Shown one piece after another: positions 8,182-17,232 of a stretch of DNA of 64,000 bases. The notes under the pieces are model-generated. The model did not search any database and was not told the DNA's origin. It was given only the letters and a program-made list of their open reading frames with translations. Within the stretch, counting starts at the first letter, position 1. Every line of letters starts with the position of its first letter. Both the position numbers and the translations under genes were made by a program. Origin of the DNA: CAYXLI01 sp964464925 (GTDB taxonomy: Bacteria; Acidobacteriota; Terriglobia; Bryobacterales; Bryobacteraceae); NCBI GenBank assembly GCA_964464925.1, contig CAYXLI010000020.1:44506-108505 (forward strand), written 5' to 3'.

Positions 8182-9407
8182 TCGGCTCGCTTTTCTGTTT
8201 TCAGGTCGGCCTTCCGCTCTCCGGTCACCTGCACCTTGACGCCCGTGTCCAGCCGCTGCACCTGAGTTACCGCCACGCTCTCGCCCTCTTCCAGACCGTT
8301 CAGGATCTCCACGTCTTCATTGAACCGGTCACCCAGGCGAACGTCACGCGCTTCCACAACGCCATTGCGCACCACGTAGGTCTTATTGGTGCCGAACACG
8401 TAATTCACGGCCTTCACCGGTACCAGTTTGATCTCCTCTGAGCGGTCCGTCTGGAGTTTCGCCTTGGCGTAGGAGCCAGGCTTCAATTCTGAGGCCGGGT
8501 TCTCGATTAATGCCTCAACCACAAAGGTACGCTTGCTCTGGTCGACGGTTGGAGAAATGCGCCAGATCTTGCCATGAAAAACGCGGTCGGAGAAGGCTTC
8601 CATCGTCACATCCACCATCTGTCCATTCTTGACCCATGGCGCCATACGCTCCGGAATCTCCAACCGCAGACGGATGGGATTGATCTTCACAAGGGTGAGC
8701 AGCGGGGTGTTGGGCCGCACATACGCCCCTGGGGTCACCTGGCGTTCCTTAACGCGCCCCGTAAACGGTGCATAGACCGTGGCATCCCGCAACTTCTTCC
8801 GCTGCAAATCGAGCGAAGCGCGGAAACGGTCCACTTCCTGAATCAGATTTCTAATCTGATTTACAGATTGATCGTAGCTGGCCTGTGCCGCTTTGTACCG
8901 GGCCTGCGCCTGGTCGAGATCCGCCTGCGATCCGATCCCCTGATCCACCAGTTCCCGCGTGCGCCGGTAGCGTTTTTCCGCATCATCCAAATCCGCCTGG
9001 GCATGCCGGACTTCGGAGGTGTTGCGAACATCCTTTACACGATCCTTCTCATCCTTCAGACCGAGGCGTTCCAGGGACATGTTCAGTTGTGCTTCGTTCT
9101 GGGCCAGCAGGTAGCGCTGTTCTTCGTCGGAGATGTGAACCACAACCTGCCCCTGATTCACGGAATCGCCAAGATCTACATTGATCTGGTCGACCTTGCC
9201 CTCAATCTCGGCACTGATGATCGTCTCGTCGTACGGATACAGAGTTCCTACGGATTCCACCGTCCGCTGAACTGTACGCATCGATACGGGGACCGTGCTT
9301 ACCTGCACGGGTCCGGAATCCCGTTTCGCCTGCTGCGGCTTTGTTTGGCCGCAGCCGGCCAAAAGCCCCGCCACGACCAAAGTGAAACCCGAAAATACAC
9401 ATTTCAT
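8178..9407 (-). CDS. RND/MacA-type efflux periplasmic adaptor lipoprotein
   Basis: A membrane fusion protein of about 409 residues. A lipobox (LLAGCGQ, acylated C19) anchors it. It then shows the barrel-sandwich half (IDQ-like SAEIEGKVDQINVDLGDSVNQGQ), a long coiled-coil hairpin (about residues 110-205), the second lipoyl half (VYAPFTGRVKERQVTPGAYV) and a beta-barrel/membrane-proximal end. It would link an inner-membrane pump to an outer-membrane channel. No pump or TolC gene adjoins it; the nearest candidate is the MacB-like pair at 19.9-21.7 kb. The ATG at 9407 is preferred to an upstream in-frame TTG at 9419. It converges on the ketosynthase gene with a 4-bp overlap. Confidence 0.88.
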   Translation of the reverse strand: MKCVFSGFTLVVAGLLAGCGQTKPQQAKRDSGPVQVSTVPVSMRTVQRTVESVGTLYPYDETIISAEIEGKVDQINVDLGDSVNQGQVVVHISDEEQRYLLAQNEAQLNMSLERLGLKDEKDRVKDVRNTSEVRHAQADLDDAEKRYRRTRELVDQGIGSQADLDQAQARYKAAQASYDQSVNQIRNLIQEVDRFRASLDLQRKKLRDATVYAPFTGRVKERQVTPGAYVRPNTPLLTLVKINPIRLRLEIPERMAPWVKNGQMVDVTMEAFSDRVFHGKIWRISPTVDQSKRTFVVEALIENPASELKPGSYAKAKLQTDRSEEIKLVPVKAVNYVFGTNKTYVVRNGVVEARDVRLGDRFNEDVEILNGLEEGESVAVTQVQRLDTGVKVQVTGERKADLKTEKRAD

Positions 9408-9568
9408 GCTGATGCCCAATCAAAGCTTAGCGCAGATTCCCAGCAGCCGCTGCGAAAAAGAGATAAGTACTATTTAAAGCAACGTGATGCGACATAGTAC
9501 CCGTTAACCTATCGGTTCTATCGTGAAATCCGGATATTTCAAGTAACATAAGGTTTCTTGCAATATAC

Positions 9569-11995
9569 ATGAATACGAACGCACGAATCTACGTGACCGT
9601 TTTCCTGGCACTGGGGTTCTGCGTAATCCTGGGCGCATTTGGCGGCCCCCGGCCGTTCGAAGCCGCGCGTTTTTTTTCCTACTTCGGCCTCGCTGTGATC
9701 GCTTCTTTGCTGAAGGTCACCATGCCCGCTGTTGCGGGGAACATGTCCTTCAACTACCTGTTTGTTCTGATCAGCATCATGGACCTGAACCTGCCGCAGA
9801 CGCTGGCCATCGGTCTCACGTCCACCCTGATCGAGAGCGTCCTGCGCCCGCGGGTCCGCGCGACCATGCTCCAGGTGCTCTTTGCGATTTGCAATATGGC
9901 GGTTGCGATTGCGTGCACCGACATGATCTTTCACTCCGCCTACCTGTCGCACAAGGGACTGCTAATCCCTGGCCGCCTTGCGTTGGCAGCCACCGCCTTC
10001 TTCATCATGAACACCTTTCCGGTGTCCGCGATTGCTTCCCTGAGCGAGTGCAAGCCGCTGTTGAGGATCTGGCAGGAAAAGTATTTCTGGTCTTACCCGT
10101 ATTACATGCTCGGTGCGGCTTTTGCGTTCGGATTTCGCGTAACCAGCAATGCACTCGGATGGCCGGCGGCGCTGCTCGCCGTTCCGGTCGCGCACCTGTT
10201 TTTCCGTACGTATGCGCTCTATATGGGACGCATCGAAGACAGCCGGATTCACGCAGAGGAAATGGCGGCCCTTCACATTCGTACGATCGAAGCGCTCGCG
10301 CTGGCAATTGAGGCAAAGGACAACACGACGCATGAGCACCTCAAGCGCGTCCAGGTTTATGCGCTGGCGGTCGGCAAGGAACTGGGCCTGAATGAGATGG
10401 AGTTGGAAGCGCTGCGGGCCGCATCGATTCTCCATGACATTGGAAAACTCGCGGTTCCGGAGCACATCATCTCCAAGCCCGGCCGTCTCACTCCCGCGGA
10501 ATTCGAGAAAATGAAGATTCATCCCGTTGTGGGGGCCGAGATCCTGGAGCAGGTGCAATTTCCCTATCCGGTGGCGCCCATCGTCCGCGCTCACCATGAG
10601 AAATGGGACGGTACGGGCTACCCGTATGGAGTACGCGGGACCGACATTCCGATCGGTGCACGTATTCTTGCGGCCGTGGACTGTCTCGATGCGCTCGCCT
10701 CCGATCGTCAGTACCGCAAGGCCTTGCCGCTTCCCGAAGCTATGGCCAAGGTCGAAATGGATTCAGGGAAAGCTTTCGATCCGGACGTAGTCAATGTCCT
10801 CAAGAACCGCTACGTGCAACTCGAGAAGATGGCGCAGGAGCAGAGCGCCCATGCCGTCGGTGGCTCAAAACTCTCTACGGAACTGAAGATTGAACGGGGT
10901 GAAGCGCCGGCGGCCGGCTTTGAAAGTACCAAGGGCCGGTATCCCGTTAATGAGAACTCCCGCGACTTCATCGAAACGGTCGCAATGGCACGGCAGGAAA
11001 TGGAGATGCTTTTCGATATCGGCCAGAATCCCGAATATCCGCTCCGTTTTGAAGAGAGCCTCTCTTTACTTGGACTGCGCCTGCAACGCATGATTCCTTT
11101 CGATGCGATCGCCATTTATCTCGTGCAGGACGACGTTCTCAGTCCGGCCTATGTCAGCGGAGAGAATGCCAAACTCTTCTCATCGTTGCAGATTCCGATG
11201 GGCCAGGGCCTCTCCGGCTGGGTGGCGGAGAACCGCAAGCCCATCGTGAACGGCAATCCGTCGGTGGAACCCGGCTACTTGAACGATCCGAACTACTACA
11301 GCACCCTGCGAAGTGCACTTGCGGTGCCGCTGGAGACATCGGACTCAGAGATCATCGGCGTCATCGCGCTGTACCAGGAAACCCGCGATGCCTTCACAAA
11401 GGATCATCTACGGCTGCTACAAACGCTGGCGCCGAAGTTGGCCGCCTCCGTCGAGAAGTTCAATCGCTCCCCGCAAACGATCGACTCCTTCGCTACGGAC
11501 CGGCTGACGGGCTTGCCGCATGCCCGCACCGTGTTCCTGCACCTCGAATCCGAACTCGTGCGGTGCAAGCGCCTGAACACCCCTCTTTCCGTGTTCGTAT
11601 GCGCGATCGACGGGTTGAAATCGATCAACGACCGCCTGGGCCGTATAGAAGGCGACAAGATCCTCCGCACGGTGGCTCTCAGCATGAAAGAGTGCTGCGG
11701 TGAGTTCGACTACATAGCACGGCTGGGCGGGAACGAGTTGGTCATCGTGTTGCCAGGCCTTCGCTCCGATGCCGTGCAGCAGCGCATTCTTAAGCTTCAG
11801 ATGGCAGGCCGGGTTGGACGGGAAACCCTGCCCATCATCGTCGGCCATGCTTCTTATCCGGAAGACGGTACCGATGCCGAGCAGGTAGTTGGCGAAGCAG
11901 ACCGCCGCATGTTCCGGAAGAAACACGATCGCCGCATGGAGCAGGCACGGCAGCAGGAAGTTCAGACCGCATCTTCGATAAATTGGTTGCAGTAA
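9569..11995 (+). CDS. Membrane HD-GYP / GAF / GGDEF signalling protein
   Basis: An 808-residue multidomain cyclic-di-GMP protein. Residues 1-215 form a membrane sensor of about 6-7 helices. Residues 235-420 are an HD-GYP phosphodiesterase domain with the key residues present: HDIGK (289-293), HHEKWDGTGYP (342-352) and later DCLDALASDRQYR. Residues 465-635 are a GAF domain. Residues 640-800 are a GGDEF domain whose signature reads GGNEL (720-724) instead of GG(D/E)EF, so cyclase activity is doubtful; it may bind GTP or act as a regulator. The net prediction is c-di-GMP hydrolysis controlled by a membrane signal and a small ligand. The gene stands alone. Confidence 0.9.
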   Translation: MNTNARIYVTVFLALGFCVILGAFGGPRPFEAARFFSYFGLAVIASLLKVTMPAVAGNMSFNYLFVLISIMDLNLPQTLAIGLTSTLIESVLRPRVRATMLQVLFAICNMAVAIACTDMIFHSAYLSHKGLLIPGRLALAATAFFIMNTFPVSAIASLSECKPLLRIWQEKYFWSYPYYMLGAAFAFGFRVTSNALGWPAALLAVPVAHLFFRTYALYMGRIEDSRIHAEEMAALHIRTIEALALAIEAKDNTTHEHLKRVQVYALAVGKELGLNEMELEALRAASILHDIGKLAVPEHIISKPGRLTPAEFEKMKIHPVVGAEILEQVQFPYPVAPIVRAHHEKWDGTGYPYGVRGTDIPIGARILAAVDCLDALASDRQYRKALPLPEAMAKVEMDSGKAFDPDVVNVLKNRYVQLEKMAQEQSAHAVGGSKLSTELKIERGEAPAAGFESTKGRYPVNENSRDFIETVAMARQEMEMLFDIGQNPEYPLRFEESLSLLGLRLQRMIPFDAIAIYLVQDDVLSPAYVSGENAKLFSSLQIPMGQGLSGWVAENRKPIVNGNPSVEPGYLNDPNYYSTLRSALAVPLETSDSEIIGVIALYQETRDAFTKDHLRLLQTLAPKLAASVEKFNRSPQTIDSFATDRLTGLPHARTVFLHLESELVRCKRLNTPLSVFVCAIDGLKSINDRLGRIEGDKILRTVALSMKECCGEFDYIARLGGNELVIVLPGLRSDAVQQRILKLQMAGRVGRETLPIIVGHASYPEDGTDAEQVVGEADRRMFRKKHDRRMEQARQQEVQTASSINWLQ

Positions 11996-11998
11996 TCG

Positions 11999-13072
11999 CT
12001 ACGAGTCGGTCTTCTCCACAAGCTTGTCCACCTGCATCGTATACACCACGCTCTTCCCATTGCGATCCGAATGGTAGTAGAGCCGCTGGCTGTTGGGTGA
12101 GAAGTGCACCACAACGTCCGCCGGATTCGATGCCTTGTGTTCGCAGACCGTCAGTTCCCTGTGCGTCACGCGCAGCAGCAGCAGCACGAACGGGGATGCC
12201 TTGCTGCGGCTCACTCCCACGAACACAGACGAATCGGCATTGCGCGCGAAGTTCACAAACTGGCTGGTGTCCCCCACCGCTTTGTCTTCATTCGTATCGG
12301 GTGTGTGCTCGCGGAGTTGATTCAGCTTTGTCTTATCGTCCGGGTACAGGAGGTATAGCACCGTTCTGCCGTCCGCCGACCATAACGCAGGCCCGAGCGC
12401 ACCTGCCCCGGCCGTTTTCAATCGGCGGTTCTGCTGGCCATCGTAGTTGACCAGCCACAGGCCGTTTTCCTTGCGGTATAAGATCCCCGCCCGTTTCGGC
12501 CGCGCCATCGGCGCTTCCAGGACCGCGGTATCCTCCAGCACATCCGTTGGAGTTCCCCGTCCCATGGCGATCAGCCGCATCCTGTACCGTCCGCCGTTCT
12601 GCTCCACAACGATACTGTGGACGCCATCCTCGGAGAGACCCATTCCGCCGCCGCGCGTCCAGCCCTCCGGCACGGAATAGATCTCGCGCTGCTTGCCGCC
12701 GTTCGTACTCACTTGTACCAGCGAGCGCCCATCGAAGAACACCACCCACCTCTCATCGGGCAGAAAGCTTACGGTGTTCTTATCCAGTTCGGTCGCGTTG
12801 CTGAGCTGATGGGCTTCCTGCGCTCGGACATCCATGCGCCAAACCTGCATGCTTCCGCCGCGGTCGGACGAGACCAACACGACGTTGTTCCGGCGGGAAA
12901 TCGGGTGAAGAGGGGCAGGAGAGAGAAAGCTGCTGTAGGAGGGATCCGTCACCCGAATCAATTCAAACTCGGTTGCCGGATCCCGAAACTTACGAAATTC
13001 CGCTTGTTGAGGCTCCGCCGCGCTTAACGCAAGAGGCAGGGTGAGAAACGCGCGGCGGCTCCATGCCTCCAT
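11999..13072 (-). CDS. Exported oligogalacturonate lyase-like beta-propeller
   Basis: A 357-residue protein with a twin-arginine-like leader (SRRAFLTLPLALSAA) followed by a seven-bladed propeller. It resembles the oligogalacturonate lyase/TolB-like PD40 group (VTDPSYSSFLSPAPLHPISRR, DERWVVFF, LWSADGRTVLYL, FSPNSQRLYYHSDRNGKS). In oligogalacturonate lyases this fold cleaves unsaturated pectin oligomers; whether the metal-binding histidines are retained was not verified, so a sugar-sensing or unknown role is possible. It is the last gene of a minus-strand cluster with cytochrome c, PQQ dehydrogenase and DUF3500 protein, 20 bp after the DUF3500 gene. Confidence 0.7.
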   Translation of the reverse strand: MEAWSRRAFLTLPLALSAAEPQQAEFRKFRDPATEFELIRVTDPSYSSFLSPAPLHPISRRNNVVLVSSDRGGSMQVWRMDVRAQEAHQLSNATELDKNTVSFLPDERWVVFFDGRSLVQVSTNGGKQREIYSVPEGWTRGGGMGLSEDGVHSIVVEQNGGRYRMRLIAMGRGTPTDVLEDTAVLEAPMARPKRAGILYRKENGLWLVNYDGQQNRRLKTAGAGALGPALWSADGRTVLYLLYPDDKTKLNQLREHTPDTNEDKAVGDTSQFVNFARNADSSVFVGVSRSKASPFVLLLLRVTHRELTVCEHKASNPADVVVHFSPNSQRLYYHSDRNGKSVVYTMQVDKLVEKTDS

Positions 13073-13092
13073 ACCGGAATCGTACCATGCGC

Positions 13093-14160
13093 CTATTTGC
13101 TGGCCCGGTGGCTCGCGTCGTAGTGCTGCTTCAACAGGTCGAGTCCGAAATCGCCCTCATAATCGCGCCAAACCGAATGTATGTGGTTGTTATTGTTCTG
13201 GGTGTTGTCGTATTCGATCAGGAACGTTGGAGCCTGCACACGGTAATAATGCGGTCCTCCCTTTTCGGCGACACCGGCCCACGCAAAATACAGGTTCGTT
13301 CCGGCGGCTTTGATTTTCTCCATACGCGCCTGCGCCAACTGCTCCGGCATGTTGTATGCGTACTCTTCCATCAGGCTCTCCAGCATGTCGCGCTGCGCCT
13401 TGGTCATTTTCCCGGCCGGCAAGCCGCTCGGCTGGTTCTTCTCGATAGCGGCTTTCCGCGAAGCCATCGTGAGAATGTCCTTGTAAGCTGTCTTATCGAC
13501 GATCGCCGCCTTCTGCTGCTCCGGATTCAATGAGGTCAGCAACTCGCGCGCCAGGTCCTCTTCCCGGCCCAATACGCGCAAACCCTTCCGCGGACCCTCT
13601 CTCACTTCTGCCGGATTCGCTCCGAAGAAACTCGGGCTGCCTGCGACTTTGCCGTTTGCGATCGTCCAGTTCTGCGCCACGTGATGGCCCTCCACGCGGA
13701 AGCCCCACGTGCCCGTCGCAGAAGGCTCACCGAAGATGCTGAAGAAATATCCTTCCGGATTACGGCGCACACCGCTGTCGTTCTCCAGGACCTTCAGCAC
13801 ATCCTCCAGGCTCATGATCGTCGTGGCTTTGATGTAGCCGCGCTGGCTCAGGCCCGCACTCAGCAGCGCATGCGCAAGGTGCTTCTGATAAGAAGTCATC
13901 TCCTTCAGCGGCAAGCCCTTCCGCTCGCGCGGGATGAAGTGCCAGTTGAAGCGTTCTTCATTCTCAAATGCGAACTTGGCCTTGGCGGCCTGCTCGGGCG
14001 TCAACGATGCAAGAAAGTTGTTCGCCGATTCCGTCATGATTGGTATCGCCTGCGTACGGTAGTACGCCGAAGTGAGGAGCAACATTGCGATTCCTGCGGC
14101 AGCTAGCCGGATCTTCACTGAGTTTGGCACGCGGGCAATCTTATCACAGTCCAAAAACAT
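13093..14160 (-). CDS. Exported DUF3500 protein
   Basis: About 355 residues. After an N-terminal hydrophobic segment (VKIRLAAAGIAMLLLTSAYY) comes a domain matching the DUF3500 family as I recall it: SLTPEQAAKAKFAFENEERFNWHF-type opening, WGFRVEGHH in the middle and FLIEYDNTQNNNNHIHSVWRD near the C-terminus. That His/Asn-rich end could bind metal. The biochemical role of DUF3500 is unknown; members are often exported. The ATG at 14160 overlaps the 3' end of the PQQ dehydrogenase gene by 17 bp; GTG codons at 14130 or 14118 would give a cleaner signal peptide. Co-transcription with the dehydrogenase suggests a periplasmic oxidation role, by inference. Confidence 0.75.
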   Translation of the reverse strand: MFLDCDKIARVPNSVKIRLAAAGIAMLLLTSAYYRTQAIPIMTESANNFLASLTPEQAAKAKFAFENEERFNWHFIPRERKGLPLKEMTSYQKHLAHALLSAGLSQRGYIKATTIMSLEDVLKVLENDSGVRRNPEGYFFSIFGEPSATGTWGFRVEGHHVAQNWTIANGKVAGSPSFFGANPAEVREGPRKGLRVLGREEDLARELLTSLNPEQQKAAIVDKTAYKDILTMASRKAAIEKNQPSGLPAGKMTKAQRDMLESLMEEYAYNMPEQLAQARMEKIKAAGTNLYFAWAGVAEKGGPHYYRVQAPTFLIEYDNTQNNNNHIHSVWRDYEGDFGLDLLKQHYDASHRASK

Positions 14161-15709
14161 ACATCACTCGATTCGCGCATACTGCAATGCGCTGCTTTCC
14201 ATCGACGATGAATGACACCGGATTCGCCGTGACATTTCCGCCCGTTTGGAAGTCCCAAAGCGGCTTGCCGCTGCGTGCGTCCAGCGCATAAAAGTTACCC
14301 TCCTGGGAGCCGGAGAACACCAATCCGCCACCCGTCGCCATCACTCCCGCCCACGGCGGCGAGAGCAGCCTGAACTCCCACCGCATCTCACCCGTAGCGC
14401 TGTCGAGAGCGCGAATCGCGCCCCAGGTATCATCGGGATGCAGTTCCTCCTCTCCTCCACCTGCGAAGAACGTACCTTCCTGAAAATCCTGATCGCGCTT
14501 GTAATACACTGCACCGGCCTCGCGCGTCGACACATAGACGAGCTTTGTGTCCGGGCTGTACGAAGGGCTGAACCACACCGTGGCGCCGTTCAGGTTCGGC
14601 CACAATAGCGTGCCTTTCTCGCTGGGATCCGTGCCCGGTATCACCATCGGACGTCCCTTGTCGTCCAATCCCCGCGCCCATGTTTGCTTCGCGTAAGAGC
14701 GCCCGGCCAGAAACTCGCCCGACTTCCGGTCCAGCACATAGAAGAACGCATTCCGGTTTGCGATCGCGACAACGCTCCTCTTTTTGCCGCGCACCTCAGC
14801 CTCATACAACATCGGCACGTGTGCCGAATCCCAATCGTGCGTGTCGTGCGGGGTGAATTGGAAATGCCATTTCCGCTTGCCCGTTTCTCCATCCAGCGCG
14901 ACCAGTGAGCAAGTGTACAGATTATCGCCGAGCCGCTTATCGCCATTCCAATCCGGGCTGGGATTCCCCACTCCCCAATAGACCGTGTTCAAGTCGGGGT
15001 CGTAGGCACCCGTCACCCACGTAGAACCGCCGCCGGTCCGATAGCTCTCTCCCGCCCAGGTTTCTACGCCGGATTCCTCCTTCCCCGGAATCGTGTAGAA
15101 ACGCCAGGCTCGCTCGCCCGTCTTCGAGTCGTAGGCATCGACAAACCCCCTTATGCCAGCCTCGCCCCCGCTGGTGCCAATCACCACCTTGCCCTTGATG
15201 GCCAGAGGAGCCAGCGTCATGCTGTATCCCAGCTTGTAATCCGCCACTTTCGTCGCCCATTTCTGTGAGCCGCTCTTGAGATCGAGCGCCACCAGGTAGC
15301 AATCGAGCGTCGTCACGTACAGCGTGCTATCCAGCACTGCGGGCCCTCGATTTACGCGGCCGAAGCCGATACTCCGGTAGTCCGCCGGAATGTTCCTTTT
15401 CCATTCCCACAGCGTCCGTCCCGTGCGCCCATCGAGCGCCGCTGCGGTGTTCGGACCGGTGATGTACAGGATCCCATCGATCACGATCGGTGAGACCTCG
15501 TTCCGTGTTGTTTCGAACTGGTACACCCATTGCACCTTCAGGTCCTTCACATTGGCAGTCGTGATCTCGGCCAGCGGCGAATAGCGGTGCCCCTGCAGAT
15601 TTCTCGAATAGGTGAGCCAGTTTCCGGGCTCCTTGTCCGCCTGCGCGATCCGTTCAAACGGCACCTGCGCCATCGACGCCGCGCAGATCAGAAAAAGGCA
15701 GGCTCTCAT
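14144..15709 (-). CDS. PQQ-dependent dehydrogenase (alcohol/glucose type)
   Basis: A 521-residue exported quinoprotein with an eight-bladed propeller. Tryptophan-docking repeats (ALDGRTGRTLWEW, ALDLKSGSQKW, AYDSKTGERAWRF, ALDGETGKRKWHF, ALDSATGEMRWEF, ALDARSGKPLWDF) recur through the chain. Active-site features typical of soluble alcohol dehydrogenases are visible: GNPSPDWN, LGDNLYTCSLVALD and FTPHDTHDWDSA. The vicinal Cys-Cys pair of methanol dehydrogenases is not seen. The ATG at 15709 overlaps the cytochrome c stop as ATGA and opens with a signal peptide (MRACLFLICAASMA). It would oxidise an alcohol or sugar in the periplasm and pass electrons to the cytochrome c encoded just upstream. The substrate cannot be read from sequence. 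Confidence 0.9.
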   Translation of the reverse strand: MRACLFLICAASMAQVPFERIAQADKEPGNWLTYSRNLQGHRYSPLAEITTANVKDLKVQWVYQFETTRNEVSPIVIDGILYITGPNTAAALDGRTGRTLWEWKRNIPADYRSIGFGRVNRGPAVLDSTLYVTTLDCYLVALDLKSGSQKWATKVADYKLGYSMTLAPLAIKGKVVIGTSGGEAGIRGFVDAYDSKTGERAWRFYTIPGKEESGVETWAGESYRTGGGSTWVTGAYDPDLNTVYWGVGNPSPDWNGDKRLGDNLYTCSLVALDGETGKRKWHFQFTPHDTHDWDSAHVPMLYEAEVRGKKRSVVAIANRNAFFYVLDRKSGEFLAGRSYAKQTWARGLDDKGRPMVIPGTDPSEKGTLLWPNLNGATVWFSPSYSPDTKLVYVSTREAGAVYYKRDQDFQEGTFFAGGGEEELHPDDTWGAIRALDSATGEMRWEFRLLSPPWAGVMATGGGLVFSGSQEGNFYALDARSGKPLWDFQTGGNVTANPVSFIVDGKQRIAVCANRVMYVFGL

Positions 15710-16428
15710 TTCGCTCCTTTCAGGGTGGCCAGCCATGCAACCAGATCCTGCACCTCGGCTTCCGTTAGCCTCGCCTCGTAGGAAGGCATCGGCGTCTCAC
15801 CCCGCAATTTCCGGAACGAACCCAGTTCGGACTTCCTGAAGCTATGGAAACGTCCGGCCATGTCTTGAATCTGGATGGTGAACGAATCCTCATTGGCGCG
15901 GACCCCTCGTATCTTCTGGCCGGCAGGCGTAGTCGCCTCCACCAGAAGGAATCGCTCGGGTAGCGCGGATGCCGGCTTCAAAAGTGAGTCCTTCAGATGC
16001 GCCGCGCTACGTTTCGCCCCAATATCGGACAGGTCCGGACCAAAGCCGTTTCCCTGGCCGCCCACGATGTGGCAACCGCCACAGCCGCTGTTCGCGTATA
16101 GCTGCGCGCCGTGCGCTGCATCGCCGGGCACCGATTCCTCCGGCAACCTGCCCAGCTCCCGCACGTAGGACGCAACCTGAGCCAGCGCCTCTTTGCTCAG
16201 GAACCAGAACTCCGGCATCTCCGGAGCGATGCCGTCTTCTATCACTTTCTTCAGAGCTTCGTCATCTGCCGCCCGTGCCAGCTTCGGCCGGTTCAGGCTG
16301 GGTCCGCGGCCGCCCTTCCCTTCCATGCCATGACAGAGAGCGCAGTGACGCTCAAACTCGGCTTTCCCAGCCTGCTGCGCCGAAGCGCAGAAAGCCAGGA
16401 AGCACACCAGCAAAGCCGCGCGCAACAT
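15706..16428 (-). CDS. Dihaem cytochrome c, periplasmic
   Basis: A 240-residue protein with a signal peptide (MLRAALLVCFLAFCASA) and two cytochrome c domains. Haem attachment motifs are CALCH (29-33) and CGGCH (116-120); likely distal methionines lie in MPEFWF and the C-terminal MPSYEARL. The C-terminal part also matches the alternative Cu/haem lyase-like cytochrome segments seen in Acidobacteria quinoprotein clusters. It would accept electrons from the PQQ dehydrogenase, whose start overlaps this stop by ATGA, and pass them to an oxidase. It is the first gene of the cluster. Confidence 0.92.
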   Translation of the reverse strand: MLRAALLVCFLAFCASAQQAGKAEFERHCALCHGMEGKGGRGPSLNRPKLARAADDEALKKVIEDGIAPEMPEFWFLSKEALAQVASYVRELGRLPEESVPGDAAHGAQLYANSGCGGCHIVGGQGNGFGPDLSDIGAKRSAAHLKDSLLKPASALPERFLLVEATTPAGQKIRGVRANEDSFTIQIQDMAGRFHSFRKSELGSFRKLRGETPMPSYEARLTEAEVQDLVAWLATLKGAK

Positions 16429-16472
16429 GACAAGAGATTATACGCGCTGGCATAACCGCGCGCAGCGGGTAC

Positions 16473-17183
16473 TCACCACCCACGTGTCGTTTGCGCTTCG
16501 GCTCGTGCGGCCGTGCCACTCCGGAATGGCAGCCAAAGAAGCCAGAACAGAGTGAGAGCAAATAGTTCCCCTATGCCGAGGTACACAGGCCACGGGCCGA
16601 AATAATCGAGCAGAGACGCACTCGCCGGCTTCCTGCAGAGGTACATGTAGTTCGTTGCGAATAGCACGTTGAATATACCCACCATTGCCGTGAAGCCATT
16701 CAAAATCAGAAACGCTCTGAGTACCGAGCCCGCCCGTGGCCTCGCAAGGTGCCCCCAAATGAGCGTCAGAAGAGTGATCACGACGAAGCCGTGCGAGAGA
16801 AAGAAGTACGCCGTTGGATAGGACGGAAACGGAGCCCATAGATCAGGGGTGAGAAGCGCCATCGTACTCCCGCCCAGGCCCGCGAAATAGGCAAATTCAT
16901 AGGCCCAGGGTTTGAGCGTCAACGCAGCGGTTACCGTCAGCCAAAGAACCAGATCGCACAATTGAAGGGGCAGGCCATCAGGAAAGCGCCAGCCTTCATG
17001 GCTAAGCCTGTAGCCGTACCAGATGAGTTCGTTTGCTGCAAGAAGCGCGCCCAGTGTGAGACGAATCCAATGCCTGCAGGCAGGACGCTGCCGGGCGGTA
17101 AACGACAGAGCCGCCGCAGCTCCTGGAATTGCAGCCAGAATGAATAGGTGCGCGGGCCCGAAGAGATGAAAACCCTCTGCCAT
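16473..17183 (-). CDS. TIGR02206/YwaF family membrane protein
   Basis: About 236 residues and seven predicted helices. It matches the TIGR02206 (YwaF) family: FHLFGPAHLFIL opening, LPLQLCDLVLWLT, a proline-rich DLWAPFPSYPTAYFFLSHG segment and the NYMYLCRKPASASLLDYFGPWPVY motif near the end. The family has no settled function. The ATG at 17183 is preferred because the longer frame to 17240 adds a charged N-terminus that overlaps the divergent ankyrin promoter region. The stop is 44 bp from the cytochrome c start; co-transcription is possible but not needed. Confidence 0.8.
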   Translation of the reverse strand: MAEGFHLFGPAHLFILAAIPGAAAALSFTARQRPACRHWIRLTLGALLAANELIWYGYRLSHEGWRFPDGLPLQLCDLVLWLTVTAALTLKPWAYEFAYFAGLGGSTMALLTPDLWAPFPSYPTAYFFLSHGFVVITLLTLIWGHLARPRAGSVLRAFLILNGFTAMVGIFNVLFATNYMYLCRKPASASLLDYFGPWPVYLGIGELFALTLFWLLWLPFRSGTAARAEAQTTRGW

Positions 17184-17232
17184 TCCGTTGCCCTGCGCAC
17201 CTTTATACCTGAACAGAGCTATTCTGAACAGC

